From the NCBI GenBank assembly GCA_004802705.1, contig SGPL01000104.1:1-64000 (forward strand): a DNA stretch of 64,000 bases. Reading direction: 5' to 3'. Each line of letters begins with the position of its first letter. The first letter of the stretch is position 1. The notes beneath the pieces were generated by a model that made no database searches, had not been told where the DNA came from, and saw only the letters and a program-made list of their open reading frames with translations. Source of the stretch: Bondarzewia mesenterica. Taxonomy: Eukaryota; Basidiomycota; Agaricomycetes; Russulales; Bondarzewiaceae. Both the position numbers and the translations under genes were made by a program. Shown here in pieces: positions 33,985-45,184 of this stretch.

Positions 33985-35428
33985 ATGGTCTCGGAAACGT
34001 TGGAAGGTACTTCCAAGAAGTCGTCCAAAAAGTTGAAGAGGGACAAATCATTCAATAATGACTTTGCTGCTGACCACTCGACAAAAATACTGGACGACGC
34101 GATGGAAGCTGGAGAGGGTTCCAAGGAGATGGTAGAGGTTAAGGAGAAAAGACGGAAGAAGAGAGATAAGGATGTAAAGAAAAGGGAGGTGGTGGTGAGT
34201 GAGGCAGTAACGGCAATGGACTCTGAAGAGACACAGATGAAGAAGACGAAAGAACACAAGAAACGCGATAAGGAGGACGATAAGCTCACTGTGGCTGATA
34301 CAAATTTGAAAGGCGATGAAGGTGATGCGATTCCGGTGGATGAGGGTGCAACGAAAGGTGGTGAGAAAAAGCAGAAGCAGGTCATGGTCCGAGATGGTGG
34401 AACTGTAGAGCCGTCAGCAAAGGTGAAGGATGCCAAGAAGAAAAGCAAACGGGGACAAGCTGACATTGCGGAACCTGCTGTCGACAATGCACTCGAGCAG
34501 GAGCCAAACGGAGGAAAGAAGAAACAGAAAAAGGATAAGCGGCGAGCGGACAATGAGGAGTTCGTTATGGATGGTGGCGAGAGCAGCGCAACGGCTACAG
34601 ACGAGCAGAGCGCTCAGAAGTGGATTAAAGGAAACGAGAAGAATGATAAAAAGAGGGGGGGGAATATGGATGAAGAGCCAGGAGGTGGGGATGCGTCGAA
34701 GACGACCAAGAAATTTAAAAAGCGGAAAGCGTTGTTTCAGGACATCGAAGGTATCAATACAGAAAAGAAGGCCGCTAAAAAGAGAAGGAAAAGCGGACTT
34801 ACAGGCCTTCCTGATCCTGAGGAGGACGAGTCGCTTTCTGAGCAGGCTCAAAAAGGTGCGTTTCAATTATCTGGAGCTCTCAGTCAACGTTAACATCGAT
34901 TGATGGAACTCCTCGCAATTTGATCATTCATCAACAGCTTTGACTTATGCATTCATCCAATTCGCCCATCCATCAAAATGGAAATTCAACAAAGCCCGTC
35001 AAAACTGGCTCCTCCGAAACATGTGGTCCGAGGAAATGGTATGCATTCGTTTTGAAACCGCAGGTCGATACGTATGCCTTGACTTCACCCGCAGGTTCCG
35101 GATGTTTATATGACATTGATAACGCGATACCTCACCAATGTGCAAGGCGGCGTCCGTGAAGTGGGTCTCGTTTCTTGCATCAGATATTCACCTTTGTTTG
35201 CTCATCATCTCGATGGGTACTGCATTCCAGAACCTCATCAAAACCTGCCAAAACCACCTCGCCTCAACTGACTCAACTTCAGTTACCTTAGAAGACGGAA
35301 GCGCTGAAGCCCAAACATCAGCAAATGGATCAAAAGCTGAAATTGATACACCCAAGACAATTTCAAAAAGCGGCGTACAGGACAGGGCACAGGCTATGCT
35401 CATCGCACTAGGAGTACTGGTGATGTAG
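33985..35428 (+). CDS. WKF-domain protein (C7orf50-like), nucleolar type
   Basis: Exons 33985-34855, 34938-35038, 35095-35160 and 35231-35428; phases consistent, about 411 aa. The first exon encodes a 290-residue Lys/Glu-rich low-complexity region with many KKxKK patches. Exons 2-3 hold the conserved domain: ALTYAFIQFAHPSKWKFNKA (the WKF motif), RQNWLLRNMWSEEMVPD and VYMTLITRYLTNVQGGVRE. Exon 4 gives a Ser/Thr tail. The WKF domain (DUF2373) occurs in human C7orf50 and fungal homologues, which I recall as nucleolar/ribosome-biogenesis associated. Inferred: nucleolar protein. Start chosen at MVSETLEG. Confidence 0.83.
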
Positions 35429-35846
35429 TGCATCCTGTCAGCTGCGCCGCGCGCTTTGCTCTCCATTGCGGTTGCGCCGTACTGATAAGTGCTTCATGGC
35501 ATGCCAATACGCCAACGACGGTGCCACGATCATACGGTGAAACACTTCGTGATGTTGGAACGGATTCGCCGACATTTTGCGTCGAGGCCTGTTGCAGATG
35601 AGCGGCTCAGATGAACTTTGTGCAACCAGATAAATCTCTCAAAAATCTGACAACGAATTACAACTGCTATAGCGACATGTATTCCAATGCCGCCAGCAAA
35701 GCCAACTGCGTGTTGAACATATAAGAACGGAGGACAGAGCGTGCAACAGGGGCAGCGAACAATCAGACAACAGCAAACGCAAATATCCGAATACTACTAC
35801 ACGGGATCAGTACCGAACGCCGTAACTGCCTGAAGCATTGCAGAGC
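35429..35846. other. convergent intergenic region
   Basis: 3' flanks of the WKF gene (+) and HEM1 (-). No coding signal. Confidence 0.5.
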
Positions 35847-38102
35847 TCAAGCAGTCACCGCAGTCGGTACAGCAGCAGGAATGACGAAGTTGGCCTCTGT
35901 CGTCGTAGCTATGCCCGTCTTCATCTTCAACCCAGCCATGCTCCCAAGGCCAACAGAAACCGGCTGTTGCTGCTCGAGGGAACCCAACAAATGATCGAAG
36001 TTGGCCCTCGCAATCCTCACCGCGCGCATGTCTACCTGCTTCGGCTCTCCCGCGAGTCTCGTCTTCGGGACAACCGCATTGATACCGGTTAAGCCGAGCT
36101 GCTCATTGGTCCAGATGGGCTCCAATGACTCCTTCGCCTCCATGCCAACGCCGCAGCGTCCACCCACCGCGGCCCAGTCCGCTTCACGTTTGATACCGAG
36201 CACGGAGAACGTATCGTCAACTGCGTCTACAACGTGCTCAAGCTGCTGGACTGTGTGGCCGGGTGTAATTGTGAACCGGAGACGTTCCTCGCCACGAGCG
36301 ACAGTGGGGAAATTGATTGCCTGGACGTAGATGTTGTGGCGCTGCAGAAGGTAATCTGATGCCTCCTTTGCTTGGCTGGCATCACCGATGAGGACGGGAA
36401 CGATATGACTGGGGCCGGAAACAACAGGAATACCGCGCCCTGCGAACCGTTTCTTCACCTCACGGACGTTCCATTGCATGAGCTGCCTATCGCCGTTGAA
36501 TTCTTTTTGATACACAACAGATGCATGCGCCCCTGCAACCGTGACGGGAGGAAGGGACGTCGTGAAGATGAAACCGGGGGCGTAAGATCTGATTATGTCG
36601 ACAAAACGCGTAGAGCCGGCAATGTAACCACCAACTGCGCCATAAGCCTTGCCAAGAGTGCCTGGAGGCGCAGCTTAGTTAATATCCAGGGTTTTCCGAG
36701 AGATCAAAAAAACGCACCAGTAATAATATCGATGCGATCCATGACGGTGCCAGGAATGGGATCCGGCGATTGACCGGCAGCCTTGTGCACTTCATAGTCA
36801 ATATGCTCGGCAACACCAGCACCGCGAGGACCATATAGGCCAACAGCATGAACCTGCGATGGACACATCAGTAATTGAGAATATTCCGAAGACGATAGAT
36901 GAAGCTTGACCTCGTCCAAGAACGTAAGAGCACCATACTTCTCAGCAAGATCGCAGATCTCCTTGATGGGCCCAACGCTGCCGCACATTGAATAGACACT
37001 CTCAAATGCAATGATTTTTGGGGTTTCCTTTGGGAACTCCTTCAATTTGGCTTCCAGGTCCTGCAAATCGTTATGCTTCCAGATGACCTTCCTCGCACCT
37101 GAGTGGCGGATACCCTGGATCATGGAAGCATGATTGGAAGAATCGGAGAAGTAGACGGCACCCGGTAATTTGGAACCGAGGGTGGCAAGCGTAGCATCGT
37201 TGGCGACGTAGCAGGACGAGAAGACTAAAGCAGCTGGCTTGCGGTGGAGAGTGGCCAGTTCCTTCTCAAGGTTGAGATGCCAGGAAGCATTCCCAGCAAT
37301 GTTCCGAGTACCTCCGGCACCATGGCCATACTTGTCAAGCGTGCGGCTAGATATTTCCGTCAGAGATGAAAGGGAAGATTACAAAATACTTCAATACATA
37401 CTGCATGGTCTCAAGCACAATGGGATTATTTCCCATGCCCAAGTAGTCGTTGGCGCACCATACCTCAACCTCCGACTTGGGGTTAGCAGTGTGAGCGATA
37501 GGGAACTTAGCGGCAAGACGATTTATGTTGTTGAAGTAGCGGTAAGACTTGTCGTCATGTTTCTTCTGCAACTCCGCAGCGTAAAATTGGTCGTAGTCGA
37601 ACCCCCCCGCATGAGCGGAAGCGGGCCCAGCCCCGGTGGACGACGCTTGAGCAGCCTGTGCAGCGTGGAAGGGGCAACCGGTGGGAGCGGGGCTGGAAGC
37701 TCTGGAAGTGGACGGCTGGCTAGCAGCCCTCTGAACCTTCAAAGCGTCGGTACGCTTCTTGGCCGCTGACAACTCTTCGGCCATTCTGGCAGCAGCGAGA
37801 GCTTTGCTGGCATGCGGGCACTTGGCGATGTCGTCGGAGTCGATGACAACACCCTTCTCCTGATGCAACTTCTTAACATCGACACTTCCAGCAACACTAG
37901 CGTAGCCAGCGACCATCTGGCCGGAACGCGTGGCAAGGGCAGGGCCCATGACGGGGCATTGAGTCGCCTTCTCTGTGAGCCTAGAGAGGGTCGGGAAGCG
38001 CGGGGAGGACGAGGTGCATAAGGTGCGGAGAGTAGAAGATTTTGTACGACCAAGATAAGGGCAAGAAGCCTTGAACCTAGCGAGGGAGGACAACTTATCC
38101 AT
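35847..38102 (-). CDS. HEM1: 5-aminolevulinate synthase, mitochondrial
   Basis: Exon 1 spans 38102-37402; four or five exons in all. A presequence of about 180 residues contains four Cys-Pro motifs (SCPYLG, QCPVMG, KCPHAS, GCPFHA), the known heme regulatory motif that blocks import or stability when heme is high. Catalytic core: [66 protein letters not shown] and [16 protein letters not shown]. The PLP lysine is in [15 protein letters not shown]. AVxTxE-like C-terminal blocks follow, ending VPTAVTA. Reaction: glycine plus succinyl-CoA to 5-aminolevulinate, the first step of heme synthesis, in the mitochondrial matrix. It lies in tandem with ARG8, another fold-type I PLP enzyme. Confidence 0.96.
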
Positions 38103-38156
38103 TGTGAGTTGGAGGGGGGGAAAGAGACAAGCCAGTTGGACAAGCCGGAATCTCGT

Positions 38157-38164
38157 TTATAAAC
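38157..38164 (-). promoter_or_regulatory. TATA-like element upstream of HEM1
   Basis: tttataaa about 55 nt upstream of the HEM1 ATG. Good position for a core promoter or leader element; unproven. Confidence 0.35.
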
Positions 38165-38240
38165 GGAAGGCGAGCCTAACTTTTCGGAAAATGGTCGCCG
38201 TCCCATTGGTTGCTATAACACAACACGTGATTGCATTCTA

Positions 38241-40254
38241 TTAAGCGCCGGAATTTCCCATCAGCGCGAGACAACTTTCGATCACATCCACCGCAAATGC
38301 AACCTCGTCTCTCGCCACGTTCAAACTCGGTACCAGCCTCACACAGTCCTTCCCGGCCGTCAGCAGCAACAGTCCTCGCTCCCGTGCAAGTTCTATCAGT
38401 CTACCCGGGTCCCCTTCTCGCTTGAATTCCAATCCAAGAATCAGTCCTCGGCCGCGGACAGTCGGTCCAATCAACTCCGGGAACCACCCCGAAAGTTGGC
38501 TCAGGCGTCCGATGAGGTAGGCAGATGTCTCCATCATGTGCGACACGAATGCTTGCTCGCTCAATCGACTGAGGACGTGGTGCCCCAACGCACAAGCCAG
38601 CGGCGAACCGCCGAAGGTCGTACCGTGGGTGCCTACATATGAACGCTTCGGTATCAGCGCATCTGGTCTCAAGCTTCCTGTGAACATACTCACCGATTGT
38701 CATCACCTCAGCTACCGCATCTCTCATCAACACCGCTCCGATGGGATACCCGTTTGCCAACGGCTTCGCCATTGTTACGATATCCGGATGGCATTCGAAC
38801 GGCCAGGGAGAATGTGCCCAAAGGGTCCCTGTCCTGTACAGGCCGCACTACACGGATTATCCTCATCAGTAATCAGGTCATCTGCATTGGTTGACCTCAT
38901 CAGGAGGTCAAGTATGACGGCGGCCACATTGCTCCATTCGATGCAAAACTGTGACAACCTGTCCGCGGCGTTTTGAAGCTCAGCATTCCGAAACAAGTGC
39001 TTCTGCGACGCTTCTATGCATTTGCTGAGCTTCTCCCTCAAGCCCGTATTGCAATGAAAGGGAATGGTTCGCAAACCATGCTTGTTACCGCGAGAGCAGT
39101 AGAAGTGCGATGCTTACCTGAATCTCGTCAAATATGACGACGGCACCAACTTCTCGCGCGCGCTTGACCACTTCTCTGACCCAGTCTACCTGCGCCGGAT
39201 TCACTCCGCCTTCTCCTTGAATGGGCTCTAGTACTACCCCACATGTCTTGTCACCAATGAGCTCGTGCAGATTGTCGAGGACGTTCAACTTCCCGACGCG
39301 CACGGCTGGCAACAAAGGTACGAATGGATCTTGATACTTACGATTCGCAGTGATCGAGAGAGCGCCAAGCGAGCGTCCATGGAAAGATTGCTCGAAGCAA
39401 ACGATCTCGACTTTCTTATCTCCGCCGCGTTCCTTTCCGACCTTGCGGGCAATTTTCAATGCACCTTCGTTCGCCTCTGTGCCCGAGTTTGCGAAAAAAA
39501 ACTTTTGCGCCAGGTGCGGTGGTCGGTGAGCGTGCACCGGTGGGATAACCTAGTCCACCTTCACGCTGTGTGAGGGTGACGATGAGCTCGGCGAGTGGAG
39601 CAGCATGTTCGTTGTGATAGGCGTTGGAGGCGTGCAGGAGCTTACTAGCTTGCTTGTAGAGAGTCTGCACAAATATGAATCAGCATCTCCGCATGCTAGC
39701 AGCTCAGTGTTCATCCCCTCTGTTATATCACGCAGAGTGGCTATCAACGCAACGAGTAACGCAGCGAGGACAGTAGAATCATTAGATTCAGAGTGAACAT
39801 ACCTCGGCAACGCCCTCGTCAGCATGTCCTAGCGCATTCACGGCGATACCGGCTGCGAAGTCCAAGTACTTCCTACCCTCAATATCCCAGACCCAGCTTC
39901 CCTTCCCTTTCTCAAGGACGATCGGAGGTCGCGCATATACAGGCAGAATGTATTCATCCGCGAGCTTGAGCAGCTGTTGCGTCCGAGCGGCCAGCGCCGG
40001 GTGAGGGACTGGGTGAGTGGATGCGCTGTAATTGGTGTTCGGCTCGCTGGCAAGTATAGGAATAGGTTTTGATGACGACTATATTGACAAATAGTCACAT
40101 AAATCCATTGACATCTCTGATAGTATGCAGTCAAAGACCAGGAAGTGAGTAGACAGACCTCGGAACTGATTCCTTGCGCAGCGGAGGATGTGTATCGCAA
40201 GAGAGTCAAACGGCTACGTGGTAGGCGCGCGACACGAGAGGCTGAGCGTATCAT
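38241..40254 (-). CDS. ARG8: acetylornithine aminotransferase, mitochondrial
   Basis: Start MIRSASRVARLPRSRLTLLR, an Arg-rich mitochondrial presequence. Core blocks: YILPVYARPPIVLEKGKGSW, WDIEGRKYLDFAAGIAVNAL, FFANSGTEANEGALKIARK, FEQSFHGRSLGALS, VVLEPIQGEGGVNPA and VIFDEIQCGLYRTGTLWAH. The PLP lysine is in MAKPLANGYPIGAVL; then THGTTFGGSPLACALG and GRGLILGLEF. Reaction: transamination between N-acetylglutamate semialdehyde and glutamate in arginine/ornithine synthesis. An exceptional 270-nt intron (38848-39117) interrupts the conserved DEIQ|CGLYRTG site; other introns in the window are mostly 45-100 nt. Stop TAA at 38241-38243. Confidence 0.94.
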
Positions 40255-40940
40255 GATTAGGAGTCTTGAGGAGGGAAATGTCCCTAAGAATTCAGTACAG
40301 GTGACTCGATGTTCAAGAGTAGTTTGATAATTCCGAGCCGTAAAAGACGTAGATAGAGGCCTGATGCAGGTACGAGGGTATCGGTGAGTAAATCAGCAAG
40401 AAAGGATCGAATCAGAGGCGTGCGCTAGTCAGTTTTCGTGCTGTGCGCGGAAGAGACTCCAGCGGCACCAGTACTCGAGTCGGATTGACTGTTAGGATTC
40501 GAGGACGGGCAATCTTAAGTGGAAAGTTTCCGAAGTTTGATTAGATTAGATAAGATTCTGATCAAAATTGAATGCTACATGGTGCATCTTACGAGCCGCA
40601 ACACCTTTGAACAATTGGATAGATCGCGGTCAATGCAGGAAAGAATACACAAAGGAAATACCATGTATCTACAAGGGAAATTTTCCATAACAATAGAAAC
40701 GAACAGCCCGAGTTTTGGAAGCAATTCAGCAAGCGCAAGTCGGATGATATACAACATGTCCACCGGATGCACGGTACATTTTCGGCCAGACCCAATCTCG
40801 TACCACAAGCACTTGTAACCAGTCTCCTTGAGGAGACTGTTAGTGACGATAGCCAATCACAGTACGCATCTTGCGATACAAAAAGAAAAATCGTTCATGG
40901 ACCCAACTCAAGCTCGAAGCCGTGACTAGCTGTGATCGCT
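40255..40940. other. intergenic region between minus-strand genes
   Basis: ARG8 promoter and CWC21 3' flank; A/T-rich. Overlapping ORFs of about 95 codons on both strands at 40519-40856 mirror each other and carry no motif. Confidence 0.45.
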
Positions 40941-42360
40941 CTAATCCCGGCTGCGGCTCCTTTCCGACTCTCTCGAGCTCACGCTCATTGACGATGTAGA
41001 GCTTACCGAATTCGATCTCCTACGCCTTGATGGCGGCGACCTCGACCTTGAGTCATCGCGAGATGACCTGTCCTTCCGATGCCGGTCATCAGCATCACTC
41101 CGTGCATCTCTGGGCAAGTGACGGGGCGACAAAGGCGAGTGTGGGTGCCTCGACGGTGAGCGTGACAGGGACCTTCCACGACGAGGAGGATGTGTAAGCG
41201 ATGGACGGCGTTCATCACGGGAGCGGGGTGGCGTTGAAGGAGACCGTGAGCGTGATAGAGTTCGGCCACGACGGTGTGGAGAGACGGAAGGAGGGCGACG
41301 GAGATGAGGAGGCGAGCGAGAGCGCGAATCACGGCGGCTGCTACGCGGAGGAGGAGAACGTGAGTCGAGACGGCGATGGCGAGCAGGTGGGGAAGGAGAA
41401 CGGGAAGAGGGGCGGCGTCGGCGAGAATAATCGTCCGCGGGTGCCCGACTAGGTGGTCCGCGACGAGGAGGACTCCTGCTGCGACGGTCGCGGTAGCCTC
41501 TAAGTCTGTCAAGATTGTATGATGGATCGGAGGGTGGCGGCATCCTACGTTTTCCGTCGTCGTCGCCATCCCTTGCTCTACCCATTTCCTCCCTCTCCCG
41601 TCGCCGCCTATCTTCTTCTCGTCTTCTCAACCTGTCCTTTTCCTTTCGCTCCTGTTCCCATTTTTCCTTTTGCTCTGTAAATCTCTTTCGTTCCTCTTCC
41701 CGCCGACCCTCTCTCTCCTCTCTCTCCGCTAGCCTTTTTATCCGTGCCTCTTCCTGTTTTTCCTTGTCAAAAGCATCACCTTCCGTGTAGTCCGTACGAG
41801 TGCCGAGCGCAGACGCCATTTTAGTGAGTTCCATTTTTTTTAGCTGCCGCAAGACCGTGCGTATCGTACGTTTTCAGCGACTTTGCAGATGTAGGCACCG
41901 CAGCCATCGTGAGCAAAAGGCGCTCTCGAAGAGCGGTTACCTGTCTCTCAGACTCTTCTTCATCAATTCTGTGGAACACGGTAAGCAAGACGGCCCCACG
42001 CACAAACTCCAGCGCACACAGGCCTGAGGCGCAGCAGGCCTGAAGCGCACGCAAGTTCAAACAGCACTCACTCTTTCTCCTCCAACTCAAGCTGCAACTC
42101 CAAACACTTGATCTCTACCTTTCGCTTCCTTTCGTGCTCCAATATGGCCTGGTCTGGTTCCCTATGTTTCGGAGGGGCAGCATCCCAGGCGCTCGCACGG
42201 TCAGCAGGTGTCTCTCGAACTCGAAGAGTTGAGAGGCTGCGAACGACGTAGCCATTGGTACCACTGTTCAGAACCCAGTCAGTATCGAATGAATGAATAA
42301 CACAAAGAGTCGAATTTCGTACCTCCCGCGAGGTGTAGTAAGCCCAATCCCGTTGTACAT
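40941..42360 (-). CDS. CWC21: pre-mRNA splicing factor CWC21/SRm300-like, long RS tail
   Basis: It starts [12 protein letters not shown] and continues across intron 1 as [18 protein letters not shown]. This N-terminal signature is nearly invariant from yeast Cwc21 to human SRRM2 and contacts U5 snRNP/Prp8. Next comes the cwf21 helical region ([36 protein letters not shown]), then a Lys/Arg/Glu coiled coil ([20 protein letters not shown]). A 200-residue RS domain of SRSP repeats ends in [11 protein letters not shown]. Yeast Cwc21 lacks this tail; SRRM2 has a very long one, so this protein is intermediate. Role: activated spliceosome, catalytic centre stabilisation. The first exons are short; the RS tail is in one exon. 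Confidence 0.92.
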
Positions 42361-42898
42361 GATTGATGCGAGATTATGTTGGGGATGAAGAGAACGTTGG
42401 AAGGATCTGATTTGCCACTGGATCTGTAAGCATATTAAGCGGACTATAAAATCGGCATTGCGGCATTGCCTGGCTTTGCGGCGCCCGCAGACTCATTCGT
42501 CCACAGAGATTCGCGCCCGTTATCCGTACAGAGCGGTTTCCACGTACTCCCTCGCGAGCTCAGTCAGAGGTATCATCCAATGCTGCTACAGTAGAGGCTA
42601 CCGGGAGTACTTAGGCGGTCTTGATTAAGAAAAATCTCTAATTCCAATGCTCAAATAACACAGGCAAGACCTTACAATGCAAGCCGTTTCAATATCGTGG
42701 AAGGCTTCAATATTGTTACGTTCAACCTTCAGTCCGGCAAGGAAATCCGTCAAGGCAAACACATCAGCACTGGGCCTCACTGGACCACTTCATGCGAATG
42801 AGATATCCAGTCCGTCCGGGTTACATCGACAGTACAAATTAAAAGATCCGATCCCACACTGCTCTAGGTATTCTCTATGTCAAACTGCCTCCAAGCGA
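42361..42898. other. intergenic region between minus-strand genes
   Basis: CWC21 promoter and the FMN1 3' flank. An ORF at 42677-43054 is antisense to the FMN1 end and is a shadow. Nothing else seen. Confidence 0.5.
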
Positions 42899-43686
42899 TC
42901 ACAACTTGGACAGGCGAAAGTGAGGGTCCAAAGCGAATGCTTCGTATGCCGGCCGTGCCAGCGATTTCAATGCTACGCGCTTGTCAATTTCTATGTCCTC
43001 AATGAGGGCCTCTGGATCACCAATAATGTAAAAACGCAAATTCAGTATATATAAAAAAAAGGTATGTTCTGACCTCTAGAAGTATAGTCTAGTTCCGGAC
43101 GAATGTACCCGAGAACGAGTGCCCGCATCTCATGCCCGTAGAAATCAGACTTGTAATCGTGCATGAGGTGTATTTCCTGAGGATATCAATGCAAGGTTAT
43201 TAATATGATGTGCATCTACATCAAACTTGGTAGAGGCATACCGCTGTCAATCGCTCATTTTTGTAAAACGGATTCCATCCTAGACTCATCACCATCGGAT
43301 ACACCTTGGAATCGCTATTAGCTAGTTCGTCGTGTCCATCCTTCGTTCGCGAGACTTGGGCATATCCATAATATACCCCGGTCTTGCAAACACTGCTCAT
43401 GGATGTAACAGATCCATCAGGCAGGTTTGCTGCACAGCGCATGAGACACCTCAAATATCTCGCTTGATCGTAATCACATACCTGTCGGACATCCAAGATC
43501 CTTTCCTCCACGTCCGAATCCACGCTGAACGGCCCCAGATAGGTGAATGGGAAAGGGGGGTTCTGGTGATTCTGGTCCGACAATAGCTGGACGAGCCTTG
43601 CGAAAGGATTCTGTCCGCAAGGGTGCATCAGGACGCTCTGGAAGAGCCTGGGCAGCCTTGGCTATCGGAGTGACTTCTGTGCTCAT
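42899..43686 (-). CDS. FMN1: riboflavin kinase
   Basis: Exons 43686-43482, 43429-43242, 43176-43074 and 43011-42899; 202 aa, phases consistent. Motifs: [25 protein letters not shown] (the flavokinase nucleotide loop with the PTAN magnesium/ATP motif split by intron 1), [50 protein letters not shown] and [20 protein letters not shown]. The catalytic Glu lies in the AEIHL strand. Reaction: ATP plus riboflavin to FMN. A short monofunctional eukaryotic form, without the bacterial FAD synthetase domain. Shares a 177 bp divergent promoter with TAF8. Confidence 0.94.
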
Positions 43687-43863
43687 GATGACTGGCTTGA
43701 AGCTGTAAGAACAGGGTATCGGAATTCAGACAAGATAATAATAATTGTGTGAGGGGCTTGTGTGGCCGACCCAGAGGGGGTCAAGAGGAGGATGCTCTGA
43801 GAAGCGCGAGAGAGAACATCTTGATCCTCTTTCGGCGAGCGCATCTTGCTGACTTCAACCACG
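43687..43863. promoter_or_regulatory. 177 bp divergent promoter (FMN1 / TAF8)
   Basis: Only sequence between two divergent start codons; no clear TATA box. Confidence 0.45.
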
Positions 43864-44905
43864 ATGTCCTCGTACCCTCAAAGCCAAGCTTATGCTCAGG
43901 CCTATGGGTCCTATCAAGCGTCATATGCACACTATCCTTCTCAAACGCATTACCCTTCAGCAAATTATGCCCAATTGCCTGCACCGTCACCGTCTTACGC
44001 CACACTCTTCAATCCACCAAAGAAGTCACCTTCTCCCGAACCCGTGTTGCCTCCTCCAGCTCAGTCAGACGTGACTCCACAGGTGGCTTCAAAGGCAATG
44101 CAAAGGCTTATGACCGCTGAGATGAAGAATGAAGGGTTTGATGCAGCGGAGCCTGCGGCCATGAAATTGTTGGAACTCGAGGTTGTGGCTTGTGCGTAAC
44201 CCGGATTTTCGGTTCGTTCGGATTGGACCTCATACATCTTATACGCACACACAGTTATTGAAGAGCTTCATCGCCGAGCACATGAATATGCAAACCTGGC
44301 CAACAGGGCTTCCCCGATTGCTAAAGACCTACTTCTTGCGTGTGACGAGTATGGGTTCGAGCCTGCGAGCTTACAACCTGTGGAAGTCAAGTGGAAGAAA
44401 CAAGGAGAAGGTATGTACTCCTGTACGTCTCGCCCACTGATTTCACAGGCTTATGAACTGCTTTGGCAGAGTCTGGAGAGACGGAGAGCGTCAAACCATT
44501 GATTTTAGTCCCCCCTTCTCCAGAACCCGCTCTGCCCGAACTGTTGCCCTCAGATGATGAAGGTACCGCACCTGTAATACCCGCGACCCTTCGCACCATT
44601 CCTCATCTCTATCCGGCACTTCCACCCAAGCACACATATTTCAGAACACCAGTGAGTACCTCTATTCTCAGCCCTTTTCACCGTAGTTGATCCGTTCTTC
44701 AAAGCCTTCCCCGCCCAAAAGACAGGCCTTGCCATCCCTTGAGAAGAAACTCAAGAATGCGGGACTTGTTCAAGAATCATTAAAGAACCTCTTACTGGCA
44801 ACGGAAGACACATCAGGTCCGGATGACGGTGAACTCCTTGGCGCCATCGTCAACTGGGAGGGATCCGGACAGCCGCGAAAACGATGGAAGCTAAGTGCAC
44901 AGTGA
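43864..44905 (+). CDS. TAF8: TFIID subunit 8-like protein
   Basis: Exons 43864-44191, 44255-44410, 44470-44651 and 44687-44905; 294 aa. A Tyr/Gln/Ser-rich N terminus precedes a histone-fold (bromo-associated) region: AMQRLMTAEMKNEGFDAAEP, LLELEVVAFIEELHRRAHEY and RASPIAKDLLLACDEYGF. The TAF8 C-terminal signature is IPHLYPALPPKHTYFRTP, followed by LPSLEKKLKNAGLVQESLKN. In yeast and human this HTYxxTP segment contacts TAF2 and the core of TFIID, and TAF8 pairs with TAF10. Role: RNA polymerase II preinitiation complex. Confidence 0.88.
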
Positions 44906-45184
44906 TTCATTGAACTATACGTCTCCTGTTTAGTTGAGAATGATATCGCATGTTGGTTGTCCGGATCAATATGCAAGCAGTAATATATCTTCTCTCGTCC
45001 GACGAATAATATAGCTCCAGTTCAGGTAGCTCATCTTAGGCACATGCGTGGTTGTGTATGGTTACCGCCGCGGGTACATCGCTCTTCAAGCTTCACTTGG
45101 CGGGGCTTCTCTGATGTTGTCACTATAAAACACCTCCAGTCTCGATTTCTTCTTCCAAACTTTCGCCTAAAATCACCATTAGTT

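Noticed and set aside
33930..34553. 207-codon minus-strand ORF opposite the WKF gene
   Set aside because: Antisense shadow of a Lys/Glu-rich coding exon; its Ser/Phe/Leu-rich composition follows from that.
38775..39074. 99-codon ORF inside the ARG8 intron as a nested gene
   Set aside because: No recognisable domain and it runs into the downstream ARG8 exon in another frame; kept only as a finding about intron length.
40519..40856. Pair of overlapping sense/antisense ORFs between ARG8 and CWC21
   Set aside because: No start context, no motif, no splice partner; probably chance in A/T-rich spacer.
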